64,000 nt of DNA, from contig NZ_CM001368.1 of assembly GCF_000177215.2 (NCBI RefSeq), positions 310,001 to 374,000 of the forward strand, given 5' to 3'. A model generated the notes under the pieces. That model was not told the DNA's origin, ran no database searches, and saw only the letters and a list, made by a program, of their open reading frames with translations. Both the position numbers and the translations under genes were made by a program. Within the stretch, counting starts at the first letter, position 1; every line of letters begins with the position of its first letter. Below, in pieces: positions 21,261-37,706 of the stretch. The stretch comes from Solidesulfovibrio carbinoliphilus subsp. oakridgensis (GTDB lineage Bacteria > Desulfobacterota > Desulfovibrionia > Desulfovibrionales > Desulfovibrionaceae).

Positions 21261-21839
21261 ATGGTTGAACAAGAAGGCTCCGACGAACAGCGCTCCGAAG
21301 AAGAACGCGCCCCCGCCAGATGGTACATCGTCCACACCTATTCCGGTTTCGAGAACCGGGTGGAGCAGACCATCCGCGAGATGATGCGCACGGGCCAGGA
21401 CGGCGGAAGCATCGAGGAAGTGGTCGTCCCCACTGAGAAGGTCATCGAACTGGTCAAGGGCGAGAAAAAGACCTCCACCCGCAAGTTCTATCCCGGCTAC
21501 GTCATGGTCAAGATGGCCATGAACGACAATTCCTGGCACCTGGTCCAGTCCATTCCCCGCGTCACCGGGTTCATCGGCGGCAAAAACCAGCCGACGCCCA
21601 TGCGCGACAGCGAGGCGGACAAGATCTTAAGCCTCATGGTCAGCCGCCAGGAACAGCCAAGGCCCAAATACCACTTCGAACGGGGCGACGACGTCCGGGT
21701 CATCGACGGCCCCTTCGGCGGCTTCAACGGCGTGGTCGAAGACGTCAACTACGACAAGGGCAAGCTTCGCGTGTCGGTTTCCATCTTCGGCCGTCAGACG
21801 CCGGTGGAGCTCGATTTCGTGCAGGTCAGCAAAAACTAG
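21261..21839 (+). CDS. nusG: Transcription termination/antitermination factor NusG
   Basis: Binds the RNA polymerase clamp and links it to Rho or to ribosomes. The 192-residue protein starts with an acidic tail ([15 protein letters not shown]). The NGN domain follows ([38 protein letters not shown]). The KOW domain lies at about 135-190 ([18 protein letters not shown]). It is coupled with secE upstream and followed by rplK after 28 bp. Confidence 0.96.
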   Translation: MVEQEGSDEQRSEEERAPARWYIVHTYSGFENRVEQTIREMMRTGQDGGSIEEVVVPTEKVIELVKGEKKTSTRKFYPGYVMVKMAMNDNSWHLVQSIPRVTGFIGGKNQPTPMRDSEADKILSLMVSRQEQPRPKYHFERGDDVRVIDGPFGGFNGVVEDVNYDKGKLRVSVSIFGRQTPVELDFVQVSKN

Positions 21840-21867
21840 GGGCGTTGCCCTCTCGAGGATAATCACA

Positions 21868-22290
21868 ATGGCCAAGAAGATCACCGCCAAGGTCAAGTTG
21901 CAGCTTCCGGCCGGCTCGGCCAACCCGTCTCCTCCGGTCGGTCCGGCGCTCGGCCAGCACGGCGTGAACATCATGGAGTTCTGCAAGGCGTTCAACGCCC
22001 GGACCATGGAGCAGAAAGGCACCATCATCCCGGCGCTCATCACCATCTACGCCGACCGCTCCTTCACGTTCATCACCAAGACCCCTCCGGCGTCCGTTCT
22101 TCTGGTCAAGGCCGCCAAGATCGACAAGGGCTCGGGCGAGCCCAACAAGAACAAGGTCGGCAAGGTGACCAAGGACCAGATCGAAGAGATCGCCAAGCTC
22201 AAGCTTGTGGACATGTCGGCCAAGGACCTGGAATCCGCCTGCCGCTCCATTTCCGGAACGGCCCGCAGCATGGGCATCGAGATCGTCTAA
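21868..22290 (+). CDS. rplK: 50S ribosomal protein L11
   Basis: Forms the GTPase-associated stalk base on 23S rRNA. The 140-residue protein has the proline-rich N-terminal loop [21 protein letters not shown], the hinge KTPPASVLL and the RNA-binding C-terminal domain ending [12 protein letters not shown] clear GAGG lies upstream of ATG 21868. rplA follows after 29 bp, the universal L11 operon order. Confidence 0.97.
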   Translation: MAKKITAKVKLQLPAGSANPSPPVGPALGQHGVNIMEFCKAFNARTMEQKGTIIPALITIYADRSFTFITKTPPASVLLVKAAKIDKGSGEPNKNKVGKVTKDQIEEIAKLKLVDMSAKDLESACRSISGTARSMGIEIV

Positions 22291-22319
22291 CCGGCACGAA
22301 CGCAAGAGGAATTTCCGCA

Positions 22320-23027
22320 ATGGCCAAGCACGGAAAGAAGTACCGCGAGGCGATCAAAGACGTCGACCTCACTGAAAAATTCGAGCTCACTGAAGCCATG
22401 GCCCTGACCGTCAAGACGGGCGTCGCCAAGTTCGACGAGACCGTTGACGTGGCCCTGTGCCTCGGCGTCAATCCCAAATATTCCGACCAGATGGTTCGTG
22501 GCGCCGTTTCCCTGCCCCACGGGCTCGGCAAGAGCGTGCGCGTCCTGGCCTTCTGCAAGGGCGACAAGGAAGCCGAGGCCCGCGAGGCCGGAGCCGACTA
22601 CGCCGGAGGCGACGACCTGATCGAAAAGATCAAGGGCGGCTTCCTGGACTTCGACAAGGCCGTGGCCACCCCGGACATGATGGCCACCGTCGGCAAGATC
22701 GGCAAGATCCTCGGCCCCCGCGGTCTCATGCCCAACGCCAAGACCGGCACCGTCACCTTCGACATCGGCAAGGCCGTGCAGGAGCTCAAGGCCGGCAAGG
22801 TCGAGTTCAAGGTCGACAAGGCCGGCGTCCTCCACGTCCCCCTCGGCAAGCGCTCCTTCGGCCCCGAGAAGCTGCTCGACAATTTCCGCGCCGTGATCGA
22901 CACGGTCATGCGCCTGAAGCCCTCGGCCGCCAAGGGCACGTATCTCCAGGCCATGGCCCTGGCCACGACCATGGGCCCCGGCATCAAGGTGGACACCCAA
23001 TCGGTGCGAAAGCTGCTTGAAAGCTAA
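22320..23027 (+). CDS. rplA: 50S ribosomal protein L1
   Basis: Forms the mobile L1 stalk and, in many bacteria, represses its own operon by binding the mRNA leader. The 235-residue protein shows [10 protein letters not shown] at the start, the conserved [17 protein letters not shown], and the C-terminal [22 protein letters not shown] is seven bases before ATG 22320. The downstream gap holds a terminator-like hairpin and the L10 leader. Confidence 0.97.
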   Translation: MAKHGKKYREAIKDVDLTEKFELTEAMALTVKTGVAKFDETVDVALCLGVNPKYSDQMVRGAVSLPHGLGKSVRVLAFCKGDKEAEAREAGADYAGGDDLIEKIKGGFLDFDKAVATPDMMATVGKIGKILGPRGLMPNAKTGTVTFDIGKAVQELKAGKVEFKVDKAGVLHVPLGKRSFGPEKLLDNFRAVIDTVMRLKPSAAKGTYLQAMALATTMGPGIKVDTQSVRKLLES

Positions 23028-23055
23028 CGCGTCCGCGCACTCCTAGTTTGTGATT

Positions 23056-23097
23056 GTCCCAGGCCAGAGGCACGTCCTTTGGCCAGGGACGATTTTT
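23056..23097 (+). terminator. Terminator/attenuator between rplA and rplJ
   Basis: GTCCCAGGCCA pairs with TGGCCAGGGAC around a 13-base loop, apart from one central A-A mismatch, and is followed by GATTTTTCG. It should set the relative output of rplKA and rplJL, together with the following leader. Confidence 0.7.
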
Positions 23098-23099
23098 CG

Positions 23100-23200
23100 A
23101 TATAAAACAGGGCATGGAAGGCGAGTCAGAGACAGCGGGCGGGGGCGTTCCCCTTAATTTCCCGCCGAGACCACGCTTTGGCTCACTTGAAGGCCCTCCA
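23100..23200 (+). promoter_or_regulatory. Ribosomal protein L10 leader
   Basis: The stretch AGAGACAGCGGGCGGG ... CTTAATTTCCCGCCGAGACC (core about 23128-23172) matches the L10-leader consensus: a stem closed by GCGGG/CCCGC with internal AGACA and TTAAT and a flanking GAGA. L10(L12)4 binding here normally represses rplJL translation. The pairing is read by eye. Confidence 0.75.
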
Positions 23201-23223
23201 ACCCGCATGTGGAGGTAGGTACC

Positions 23224-23745
23224 GTGCAACGTGCGCAAAAAAACGAGATCATCGAGAAACTGCGCGCCAAGGCGGACCGGGCCGGCATTGCGGTGGTCAC
23301 CGACTTTCGTGGCATGACGGTGGAGGAGCTGACCGAACTGCGCGTCAAGCTCCGCGCCGCGGGTATCGATTACCAGGTGGTAAAAAATACCCTGGCCCGT
23401 CTGGCGGTGAAAGGCGGCGAACATGACGCCCTCAAGGACCATCTGAAGGAAAACAACGCTGTTGCCTTCGGATACGACGACCCGGTCGTCGCGGCCAAGG
23501 TCCTTGTGGAGTACGCCAAGACCAGCAAGAAATTCTCGGTCAAGCTTGCCAGCCTGTCCGGAAAGATCATCGACGCCCCCGGCGTCGTCGAGCTTTCCAA
23601 GCTGCCGAGCAAGCCGGAACTGCTGGCCAAGACCCTCGGCACCATGAACGCCGTGCCCACCAACTTCGTTGGCCTGTTCGCGAACGTCATTCGCGGCATG
23701 CTGTACGCCCTTTCGGCCGTCAAGGAAAAAAAGGAAGCCGCGTAA
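23224..23745 (+). CDS. rplJ: 50S ribosomal protein L10
   Basis: Anchors L7/L12 dimers on the ribosome. The 173-residue protein begins with GTG 23224, preceded by GGAGG at 23211; five extra in-frame codons back to 23209 would include that ribosome site and are rejected. Visible family parts are [41 protein letters not shown] and a helical C-terminus for L12 binding ending [12 protein letters not shown]. rplL follows after 42 bp. Confidence 0.96.
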   Translation: MQRAQKNEIIEKLRAKADRAGIAVVTDFRGMTVEELTELRVKLRAAGIDYQVVKNTLARLAVKGGEHDALKDHLKENNAVAFGYDDPVVAAKVLVEYAKTSKKFSVKLASLSGKIIDAPGVVELSKLPSKPELLAKTLGTMNAVPTNFVGLFANVIRGMLYALSAVKEKKEAA

Positions 23746-23787
23746 GCGAGCTTCCGCCAAAGCGAACGTTTTAGGAGGAATCATTCC

Positions 23788-24174
23788 ATGTCCGAGATCA
23801 CCAAAGAGCAGGTTGTCGATTTCATCGCCAATATGACCGTCCTCGAACTCTCCCAGTTCATCAAAGAGCTCGAGGAAAAGTTCGGCGTTTCTGCCGCCGC
23901 CCCGGCGATGGGCATGATGATGGCCGCCCCGGCCGCCGATGCCGCCCCGGCCGAGGAAGAGAAGACCGAGTTCGACGTCATCCTGACCGGTGCCGGCGGC
24001 AACAAGATCGCCGTCATCAAGGTCGTGCGCGCCCTGACCGGTCTTGGGCTCAAGGAAGCCAAGGCCAAGGTCGACGAGCTGCCCTCCACCATCAAGGAAG
24101 CCGTGTCCAAGGCCGAGGCCGAGGATGCCAAAAAGCAGCTGGATGAATCCGGAGCTACCTGCGAAATCAAGTAA
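23788..24174 (+). CDS. rplL: 50S ribosomal protein L7/L12
   Basis: Stalk protein that recruits translational GTPases. The 128-residue protein has the N-terminal dimerisation helices ([21 protein letters not shown]). An Ala/Met/Pro-rich hinge follows ([15 protein letters not shown]), then the globular C-terminal domain [27 protein letters not shown] with [20 protein letters not shown] stands ahead of ATG 23788. An attenuator hairpin separates it from rpoB. Confidence 0.97.
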   Translation: MSEITKEQVVDFIANMTVLELSQFIKELEEKFGVSAAAPAMGMMMAAPAADAAPAEEEKTEFDVILTGAGGNKIAVIKVVRALTGLGLKEAKAKVDELPSTIKEAVSKAEAEDAKKQLDESGATCEIK

Positions 24175-24204
24175 GGCGGCCGACGCCTTCGCTGTCGACA
24201 CGAA

Positions 24205-24250
24205 AGGGCGCCCCCTCTCCATAGGGGCGGGGGCGCTCTTTTTCCCTTTT
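24205..24250 (+). terminator. Partial terminator between rplL and rpoB
   Basis: GGGCGCCCCC pairs with GGGGGCGCTC around a short loop and is followed by TTTTTCCCTTTTTTTT. Read-through attenuators at this place are common and lower rpoBC expression relative to rplJL. Confidence 0.75.
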
Positions 24251-24401
24251 TTTTCGGTAAACGCTTCCCGCAGACCCGCCGCCGGCATATCATTGCCCGG
24301 CAGAGGCGAAACCGGCGCGACCCGCGCCTCGCAAGGCCGATGAGGGGCGTCCCCCACGCCCGACTTCTTTCCAACGTCGTAGCCCTGCAACAGAGGAAAA
24401 A

Positions 24402-28508
<4,107 letters not shown>

Positions 28509-28712
28509 GGGCGGCGCACCCGGGAACCAGCCCTCCGACCGGATGCGGCGCCTTTAAGCGCCGGATTCCCCCGGAACCGGCCGGCCGACCCCGGGTCCGC
28601 AACGCCAGCCGCACGCGGCCTTTTGACATAGCCATTTGCGACGCCAACGCCCGGCCGGTTCGCCGGCCGGGCCAGAAGCGGGAAGGGTCCTCCCGCCATA
28701 CGAGGTAACCGT
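28509..28712 (+). other. rpoB-rpoC spacer with GC-rich hairpin
   Basis: A 204-bp gap is longer than the usual rpoB-rpoC spacer. It contains a strong hairpin (CCCGGCCGG TTCG CCGGCCGGG, 28651-28672) closed by a stable TTCG-type loop, about 40 bp before the rpoC start. There is no T-run, so it looks structural rather than terminating. Confidence 0.5.
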
Positions 28713-32873
<4,161 letters not shown>

Positions 32874-32897
32874 TCAAAATAATCGAACTGCTCCGAC

Positions 32898-32928
32898 AAA
32901 GGGGACTCCGCAAGGGGTCCCCTTTTTT
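32898..32928 (+). terminator. Rho-independent terminator after rpoC
   Basis: AAGGGGAC pairs with GTCCCCTT, followed by a run of six T. It closes the tRNA-tuf-rpoBC block. Confidence 0.85.
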
Positions 32929-32932
32929 CGTT

Positions 32933-33009
32933 GCCTCCGGCGGCCGGGGCTCTGCCCCGGACCCCGCCGGGAGGGGATGATCCCCTCCCGGACCCTCCCC
33001 GGCGGGGGA
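32933..33009 (+). repeat. Dispersed GC-rich palindromic intergenic repeat, copy 3
   Basis: The longest copy in the window: GCCTCCGGCGGCC, then GGGGCTCTGCCCC, CCCCGCCGGG and GGGAGGGGATGATCCCCTCCC in order, ending CCCCGGCGGGG. It lies directly behind the rpoC terminator, in the convergent gap before cbiL. Confidence 0.85.
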
Positions 33010-33091
33010 GGAGGCAGGCGGCGGTGGAGGGACGAGTATTTTGGGGGAGAGTGGGACGCGAAGCGGCGACGGCGTCAGCGGGCAACGCAGG

Positions 33092-33802
33092 CTAGCTGCC
33101 GCGTTTCACCAGGCACAGCGACAGGTAGTGCGGTTTTTCCGGGGCGTTTCTGAGGTCGCGTTCGACGGCCTCGCCGTCGTGGCCAAGCCGGGTGACGAAG
33201 GTCGTCTTGTCTTCCAGGCCCATGTCCGCGAGCAGGGTCCGCAGCCTTGGGAAGTTGCGGTAGGCCTTCAAGATGACGGCGTTGTCCGCCGTTTCCAGGG
33301 CCCGGCGGAGCCGCCCGTCCTCGTCCACGCCCGAGGCGATAAGCAGATTCTCGCCCGATTCCACCAGCACGTCGCCGGTCCGGGCCGCCGCCGCCTGAAA
33401 CGAGGTGACGCCCGGCACGATGACCACCGGCAGTTCCGGCAGGCGCGACCGCAAAAGCGGCAGCACGTAGCCGAAGGTGCTGTAGAGAAGCGGATCGCCA
33501 AGCGTGACGAAGGCCGCGTCCCGCCCGGCGGCCAGGACCACGGCCATGGCCGTGGCGTTGGCCGCCCAGGCGGCGTCGAGGGTGGCCTGGTCGCGGGTCA
33601 TGGGAAAGGGCAGGCGGGTCACGGAGGTGCCCGGCGGCAGGTGTGGCCCGATGATGGCCTCGGCAATGGAATAGTCGTTCTTGCTCGACGAGGCGGCAAA
33701 GACGGCCGCGACCGAGCCAAGGACGCGGGCGGCCTTGATGGTCAAAAGCTCCGGGTCGCCGGGGCCGACGCCCAGGCCATAGAGGGTGCCAAGGGTGCTC
33801 AC
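33092..33802 (-). CDS. cbiL: Precorrin-2/cobalt-factor II C20-methyltransferase
   Basis: SAM-dependent methyltransferase of corrin-ring synthesis; with a cobalt chelatase in the same operon the anaerobic (cobalt-factor II) route is likely. The 236-residue protein has the N-terminal LYGLGVGPGDPELLTIKA and the PMTRDQ segment. It also has VTLGDPLLYSTFGYV and VIVPGVTSFQAAAA, all hallmarks of the tetrapyrrole methylase family. Its start overlaps the stop of the preceding binding-protein gene by 4 bp. It is the last gene of the riboswitch-headed cluster. Confidence 0.93.
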   Translation of the reverse strand: MSTLGTLYGLGVGPGDPELLTIKAARVLGSVAAVFAASSSKNDYSIAEAIIGPHLPPGTSVTRLPFPMTRDQATLDAAWAANATAMAVVLAAGRDAAFVTLGDPLLYSTFGYVLPLLRSRLPELPVVIVPGVTSFQAAAARTGDVLVESGENLLIASGVDEDGRLRRALETADNAVILKAYRNFPRLRTLLADMGLEDKTTFVTRLGHDGEAVERDLRNAPEKPHYLSLCLVKRGS

Positions 33803-34734
33803 GGCCGGGCCTCCGGGGCGGGTTTGGCGGCCAGCAGCCGGGCCAGTTCCTCCACGGCGTCCACGCTGCCCGGTCCGGGCCGGGAAAAGACGGCCTCCTC
33901 GACCACAAAGGCCCGGCCGTTTTTGACGCAGGGCAGCGAGGCGTATTCGGGCCGCTCGGCCATGGGCCTCGCCTCGGGATTCATGGGGCCGCGCTGGGTC
34001 AGGCAGACCTCCGGGGCCAGGCGCAGGAGTTCCTCGTCGGACAGGCGGGCGATCCGTTTGTCCACGGTGACGGCGTTTTTGCCGCCGGCGGCGGTGATGA
34101 CCGCATCGACCATGGAACCCTTGCCGGCGGCGAGGAGGCTCCCGGAGCGGACTTCGAAAAAGACCGTCGGCTGGGGCCGGCCCGCGGCGGACGCGGCCAC
34201 GGCCTCCAGGCGCTGGCGCAGGGACGTGTCCAAGGATTTGGCCGCCTCGGGCGCGCCGGTCAGGAGGCCGATGCGTTCCACGGCCGCGAAGAGTCCGGCA
34301 AAGTCGTTTATGGCAAAGACCGCCACCGGCAGGCCGAGAGCGGCCAGACGGTCGGCCGCTTCCAGGGCTTCGCCGCGTCCGGCCATCTGGAGGACGAGAT
34401 CCGGCTTTTCGGCCAGCACGCGCTCCAGGTTCGGCCGCATGTGGGTACCGATGACGGGCAGGCTCGCGATGGCGGCCGGCTTGTCGTCGGCCTCGGTGCG
34501 GGCCACGATCCGGTCGGTGAGCCCCATGCCGGCCAGGATTTCGTTGAACGCGCCGTAGAGGGCCACGATCCGTTTGGCCGGGGCCGGCAGGGTGACTTGG
34601 CGTCCCTCGTCATCGGACACCGTGATCTGGGCCCGGGCCGGCGCAGCCAGGAGCAGGGCCGCCAGCAGCAGGAACGGCCAGGGCCTGGGGCGTGCCGGTC
34701 TGGGGATGGGCAATGACAGCGATGTCGGTTTCAT
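33799..34734 (-). CDS. btuF: Periplasmic corrinoid/metal-chelate ABC binding protein
   Basis: Solute-binding protein of the FepB/BtuF class. The 311-residue protein has a signal sequence (residues 15-36, FLLLAALLLAAPARA, cleavage after ARA). The two-lobed body includes KRIVALYGAFNEILAGMGL, VIGTHMRPNLERVL and KPDLVLQM. There is no lipobox cysteine, so it is soluble. The gene begins 125 bp inside the C-terminal end of the ATPase gene in another frame, an unusually long overlap. The riboswitch upstream of the operon and the cobalt chelatase point to a corrinoid or cobalt-tetrapyrrole substrate; iron-siderophore or haem cannot be excluded from sequence alone. Confidence 0.82.
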   Translation of the reverse strand: MKPTSLSLPIPRPARPRPWPFLLLAALLLAAPARAQITVSDDEGRQVTLPAPAKRIVALYGAFNEILAGMGLTDRIVARTEADDKPAAIASLPVIGTHMRPNLERVLAEKPDLVLQMAGRGEALEAADRLAALGLPVAVFAINDFAGLFAAVERIGLLTGAPEAAKSLDTSLRQRLEAVAASAAGRPQPTVFFEVRSGSLLAAGKGSMVDAVITAAGGKNAVTVDKRIARLSDEELLRLAPEVCLTQRGPMNPEARPMAERPEYASLPCVKNGRAFVVEEAVFSRPGPGSVDAVEELARLLAAKPAPEARP

Positions 34735-35434
34735 AGATCCTCGACAGAATGTTTCGGGTGAAGACTGCGGCCACCGGGCCGTCGGCCTCGATGCGGCCGT
34801 TTTTCAGAAAGACCAGCCGCCGGCAGAAAAGCGCGGCCAGATTGACGTCGTGAAGGGCGGCCACAATGGTGGTTCCGGCCGCGTTGCGCGCGGCCAACAG
34901 GGCATACAGCTCCATCTTGCGGGCGATGTCCAGATTGGCCGAGGCCTCGTCCAGAATGAGGACATCGGCCGCCTGGGCCAGAGCCCGGGCCGTCAGCACC
35001 CGCTGGAATTCGCCGCCCGAGAGTTCCCCGAGCAGGCGGTCCCCCAGGTCCGCGACGCCGACGGCCTCCATGGCCGCTTTGGCCGCCGCCCGGTCGTCCG
35101 GGCCGTACCCGCCAAGAAGCGACAGGTAGGGATAGCGGCCCATGAGGACCAACGACCGCACGGTCAGTTCCCGGGCGCTTTCCGCCCGCTGGGGCACGGC
35201 CGCGACCAGCCGGGCCCGCTCCCTGGGAGCCAGGCGGCCGACGTCGCGGCCGCCGAGGGACACCGTGCCGGCGGTCGGGGCCAGGACGCCGGTTGCGGCC
35301 AAAAGGAGGGTGGTCTTGCCCGCGCCGTTGGGGCCAAGGAGGCCCACCATCTCGCCTCGCCCGATGTGCAGGTCCAGGCCGCACAGGATATCCCGGCCGC
35401 CGTAGCCGGCCCGAAGTCCGGAGAGCCGGATCAC
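34610..35434 (-). CDS. btuD: ABC transporter ATPase (BtuD/FecE type)
   Basis: ATP-binding subunit of the importer. The 274-residue protein has Walker A LLGPNGAGKTT, the Q-loop region AAVPQRAESA, signature LSGGEFQRVL, Walker B VLILDEASANLD and switch ALHDVN. GTG at 35432-35434 overlaps the permease stop by 4 bp. The C-terminal tail after the switch is about 60 residues longer than the core and ends in a Pro/Gly-rich stretch; its last 125 bp also encode the signal peptide of the binding protein. The frame stays open upstream to 36268, but that is an antiphase shadow of the permease. Confidence 0.9.
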   Translation of the reverse strand: MIRLSGLRAGYGGRDILCGLDLHIGRGEMVGLLGPNGAGKTTLLLAATGVLAPTAGTVSLGGRDVGRLAPRERARLVAAVPQRAESARELTVRSLVLMGRYPYLSLLGGYGPDDRAAAKAAMEAVGVADLGDRLLGELSGGEFQRVLTARALAQAADVLILDEASANLDIARKMELYALLAARNAAGTTIVAALHDVNLAALFCRRLVFLKNGRIEADGPVAAVFTRNILSRIYETDIAVIAHPQTGTPQALAVPAAGGPAPGCAGPGPDHGVR

Positions 35435-36495
35435 GCCCGGTCTCCCCGGCCGCCCGACAGGAGCAGGAAGCAGAAAAACGGCCCGCCGAGCAGGGCCGTG
35501 ACCACCCCGACCGGCAGTTCCGCGCCGTCCGGCAGGATGACCCGGGACAGGACGTCCGAGGCCACGAGCAGGGCCCCGCCGCAGAGGGCGCTCTGGGGCA
35601 AAAGCGTGCCGTGCTCGGCCCCGGACAGCCGGCGGCAGGCATGGGGCGCGATCAACCCCACAAAGCCGATGACCCCGGAAACGGCCACCGCGCCGGCCGT
35701 CAGCAGGCTCGCCCCGGCCAGGAGCGCCACCCGGGCCCGGCCGGCCGGCACGCCGAGCTGGCGGGCTTGCGTCTCGCCAAGGAGCAGGATGTCGAGTTCC
35801 CGGATGTAGAGCCGGATAAGGAGCAGACCCACGGCGAAGCAGGGGAGGAAGAGGGCCAGCTCGGCCTTGCCCCGGCCCTGCAGGCCGCCCATGATCCAAA
35901 AGACGATGCCGGCCACGGATTCCTCGTTTAAGGCCTTGACCAGGGACAGCAGGGCCGAGAGGAAGGTGGCCGCGATGATGCCGGAAAGGACCACCGTCTC
36001 CCGGCGAAGTCCCCCGGAGAGCCGGGACAGGGCCAGGACCCCGGCCAGGGCCGCGCCGCCGCCGAGAAGGGCGCAGGCCGGGGTGGCGAAAAGCCGGCCC
36101 GAGGTCGCGGCCAGGCCGAGCGTCAGGGACAGGGCCGCGCCAAAAGCCGCCCCGCCCGAAACGCCGAGGGTGAAGGGGTCGGCCAGGGGGTTTCTGAGCA
36201 CCCCCTGGAAGACCCCGCCGGCCACGGCCAGAGCCGCGCCCACGCCGTAGGCCAGGACGGCCCGCCACAGGCGCAGGTCAAGCACCACGGCGGCCAGGGC
36301 CGGGTCGGCCGGAGCGGCCAGGGGCAGGCCGACGGCCCGGCCGAGGACGGCCGCCACCTGGGCCGGGCGGGCCGGATAGGCTCCGGACAGGCAGGCGGCG
36401 GCCACGGCCGCCAGCCCGGCCAGCAGCATGGCCAAGGCCAGGTCCGGGAAACGGCCGCGCCGGGCCCCGTCGTGGCTTGGGCAGGCGTTTGCCAT
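35431..36495 (-). CDS. btuC: ABC transporter permease (BtuC/FecCD family)
   Basis: Polytopic inner-membrane permease of 354 residues with about 10 helices. Family landmarks are LRLWRAVLAYGVGAALAVAGGVFQGVLRNPLADPFTLGVSGGAA near residue 70-115, split here by comment: the segments LRLWRAVLAYG, VFQGVLRNPLADP and LGVSGGAAFG. Near the C-terminus IGFVGLIAPHACRRLSG is the ATPase coupling helix region. ATG at 36493-36495 lies 3 bp after the cbiK stop, so the two are tightly linked. Together with the ATPase and binding protein it makes a complete class II importer. Confidence 0.92.
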   Translation of the reverse strand: MANACPSHDGARRGRFPDLALAMLLAGLAAVAAACLSGAYPARPAQVAAVLGRAVGLPLAAPADPALAAVVLDLRLWRAVLAYGVGAALAVAGGVFQGVLRNPLADPFTLGVSGGAAFGAALSLTLGLAATSGRLFATPACALLGGGAALAGVLALSRLSGGLRRETVVLSGIIAATFLSALLSLVKALNEESVAGIVFWIMGGLQGRGKAELALFLPCFAVGLLLIRLYIRELDILLLGETQARQLGVPAGRARVALLAGASLLTAGAVAVSGVIGFVGLIAPHACRRLSGAEHGTLLPQSALCGGALLVASDVLSRVILPDGAELPVGVVTALLGGPFFCFLLLSGGRGDRA

Positions 36496-36498
36496 CGA

Positions 36499-37383
36499 TC
36501 AGCTGCCGGGCAGGGCCTGGAAGGTGTCTTTCAGGTGGTCCATCCACACGGCGGCCACGGCCTCGCGGTCCCCGTTGCCGGACAGGACCGGCACGGCCTC
36601 GATGCCGGCGGCTTTGAGCTGCGAGGCGAGCGAGTCCTTTTCCGGGCCGGCCATGTCGTTTCGGGCGTGGTCGCCGGCCACGGCGAAAAGCGGCATGAGC
36701 CAGGCCTTTTTGACGCCGCGCTTTTTGAGTTCCGACACCGCGTCTTCGAAGCTCGGCGTGCCCTCGACCGTGGCCACGAAGGCGCCCGGGTCGAGCCGCC
36801 AAAGCGTGTATTGCAGGGCCGGATAGGCCATGTTGGCCGGATGGTCGGTGCCGTGGCCGACGAAAACCACGGCCTCGCCGGGCTTCCGTTCCCTGGGCGC
36901 GGCCTCCAGGAGGGCCTTGGCCACCCGGGGGAAGTCGTCCTGGCCGAAAAGAAGCGGCGCGCTCACGTCCACTTTGCGCAGGCCCTTGGGCAGGCCGGTA
37001 AACGCGGCGGCCAGGCGCAGGAGATCGTCGTATTCATGGCCCGGGATGGTCTGGAGCGAGAGCACGGCCACGTCGGTGACGCCCTGGTCGGGCAGGACGG
37101 CCAGGGCCTCGGCCGGGGAGGGAACGATTTTCCCTTCTTTCGCCAGCTTGTGGCGGATCATGGCTGCCGTGTAGCACAGGCTGACCGGGACGCCGGGGTA
37201 GGCGGCCTTGACGCGCTCGACCATTTTTTCGAGGGCCGGGGCGGCTTCGGGCACGGTGGTGCCGAAGGCGGCCACGACAATGGCCCGCTTGGGTTCTTTC
37301 TTGGCGTCGTGGCCGGCCAGGGCCGGGATGGCGAGGCACAGGGACAGGCACAGCGCCAGAACGGTTCGCGACAGGCGAAACAT
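36499..37383 (-). CDS. cbiK: Cobalt chelatase CbiK, secreted (periplasmic) form
   Basis: Class II chelatase inserting cobalt into sirohydrochlorin in the anaerobic B12 route. The 294-residue protein starts with a signal peptide (LALCLSLCLAIPALAG). The body has VVAAFGTTVPEA, SLQTIPGHEYDDL, VFVGHGTDHPAN (metal-site histidine) and PLFAVAGDHARND (second histidine). A periplasmic CbiK paralogue is described from Desulfovibrio vulgaris, whose true role may be metal or haem transport rather than biosynthesis. Here the fusion of a chelatase gene with a complete ABC importer in one riboswitch-controlled cluster fits that idea. It is the first gene after the riboswitch, with GGAGG seven bases before the ATG. 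Confidence 0.92.
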   Translation of the reverse strand: MFRLSRTVLALCLSLCLAIPALAGHDAKKEPKRAIVVAAFGTTVPEAAPALEKMVERVKAAYPGVPVSLCYTAAMIRHKLAKEGKIVPSPAEALAVLPDQGVTDVAVLSLQTIPGHEYDDLLRLAAAFTGLPKGLRKVDVSAPLLFGQDDFPRVAKALLEAAPRERKPGEAVVFVGHGTDHPANMAYPALQYTLWRLDPGAFVATVEGTPSFEDAVSELKKRGVKKAWLMPLFAVAGDHARNDMAGPEKDSLASQLKAAGIEAVPVLSGNGDREAVAAVWMDHLKDTFQALPGS

Positions 37384-37510
37384 GGGTTGACCTCCACAGG
37401 TTATGGAGGGCTCTTGGAGAAGGGGAGACGCGTCCGACCGCGCGGTGACGCCGGGAGGTGCCGCGTTCCCGAGGCCCGGCCGGCAAAAGCCCTCGTCGCC
37501 GACGGGTTGT

Positions 37511-37662
37511 CCTTGACCGGGCAGGTCTTCCGGCTCGTCCCATCGGCCCCGGCCTTCCCGGGAGGTTTTCCCAGTGGCACGCGAGGAGGCCGACTTTTCG
37601 GGGGACTGACGGCGGCGGGACCGCTCCCGATTCTAACGGGATTCCCTATTAAGCCCGCAAGG
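37511..37662 (-). promoter_or_regulatory. Cobalamin (adenosylcobalamin-class) riboswitch
   Basis: Read on the minus strand: P1 5' half CCTTGCGGGC, then AATAGGGAATCCCGTTAGAATCGGGAG in pieces of the consensus AATAGGGAA and GAATCGGGAGCGG, GCGGTCCCGCC, GCCACTGGGAAAA, and the B12 box GCCGGAAGACCTGCC, closed by CCCGGTCAAGG. P1 halves pair (CCTTG with CAAGG, CGGGC with GCCCG). It lies 128 bp upstream of cbiK and should repress cbiK-btuCDF-cbiL when cobalamin is plentiful. Confidence 0.92.
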
Positions 37663-37706
37663 GCGCCCAGGTCGTTTCAGGGCAGTACCGGGGGGTGGGT
37701 GGGCTG

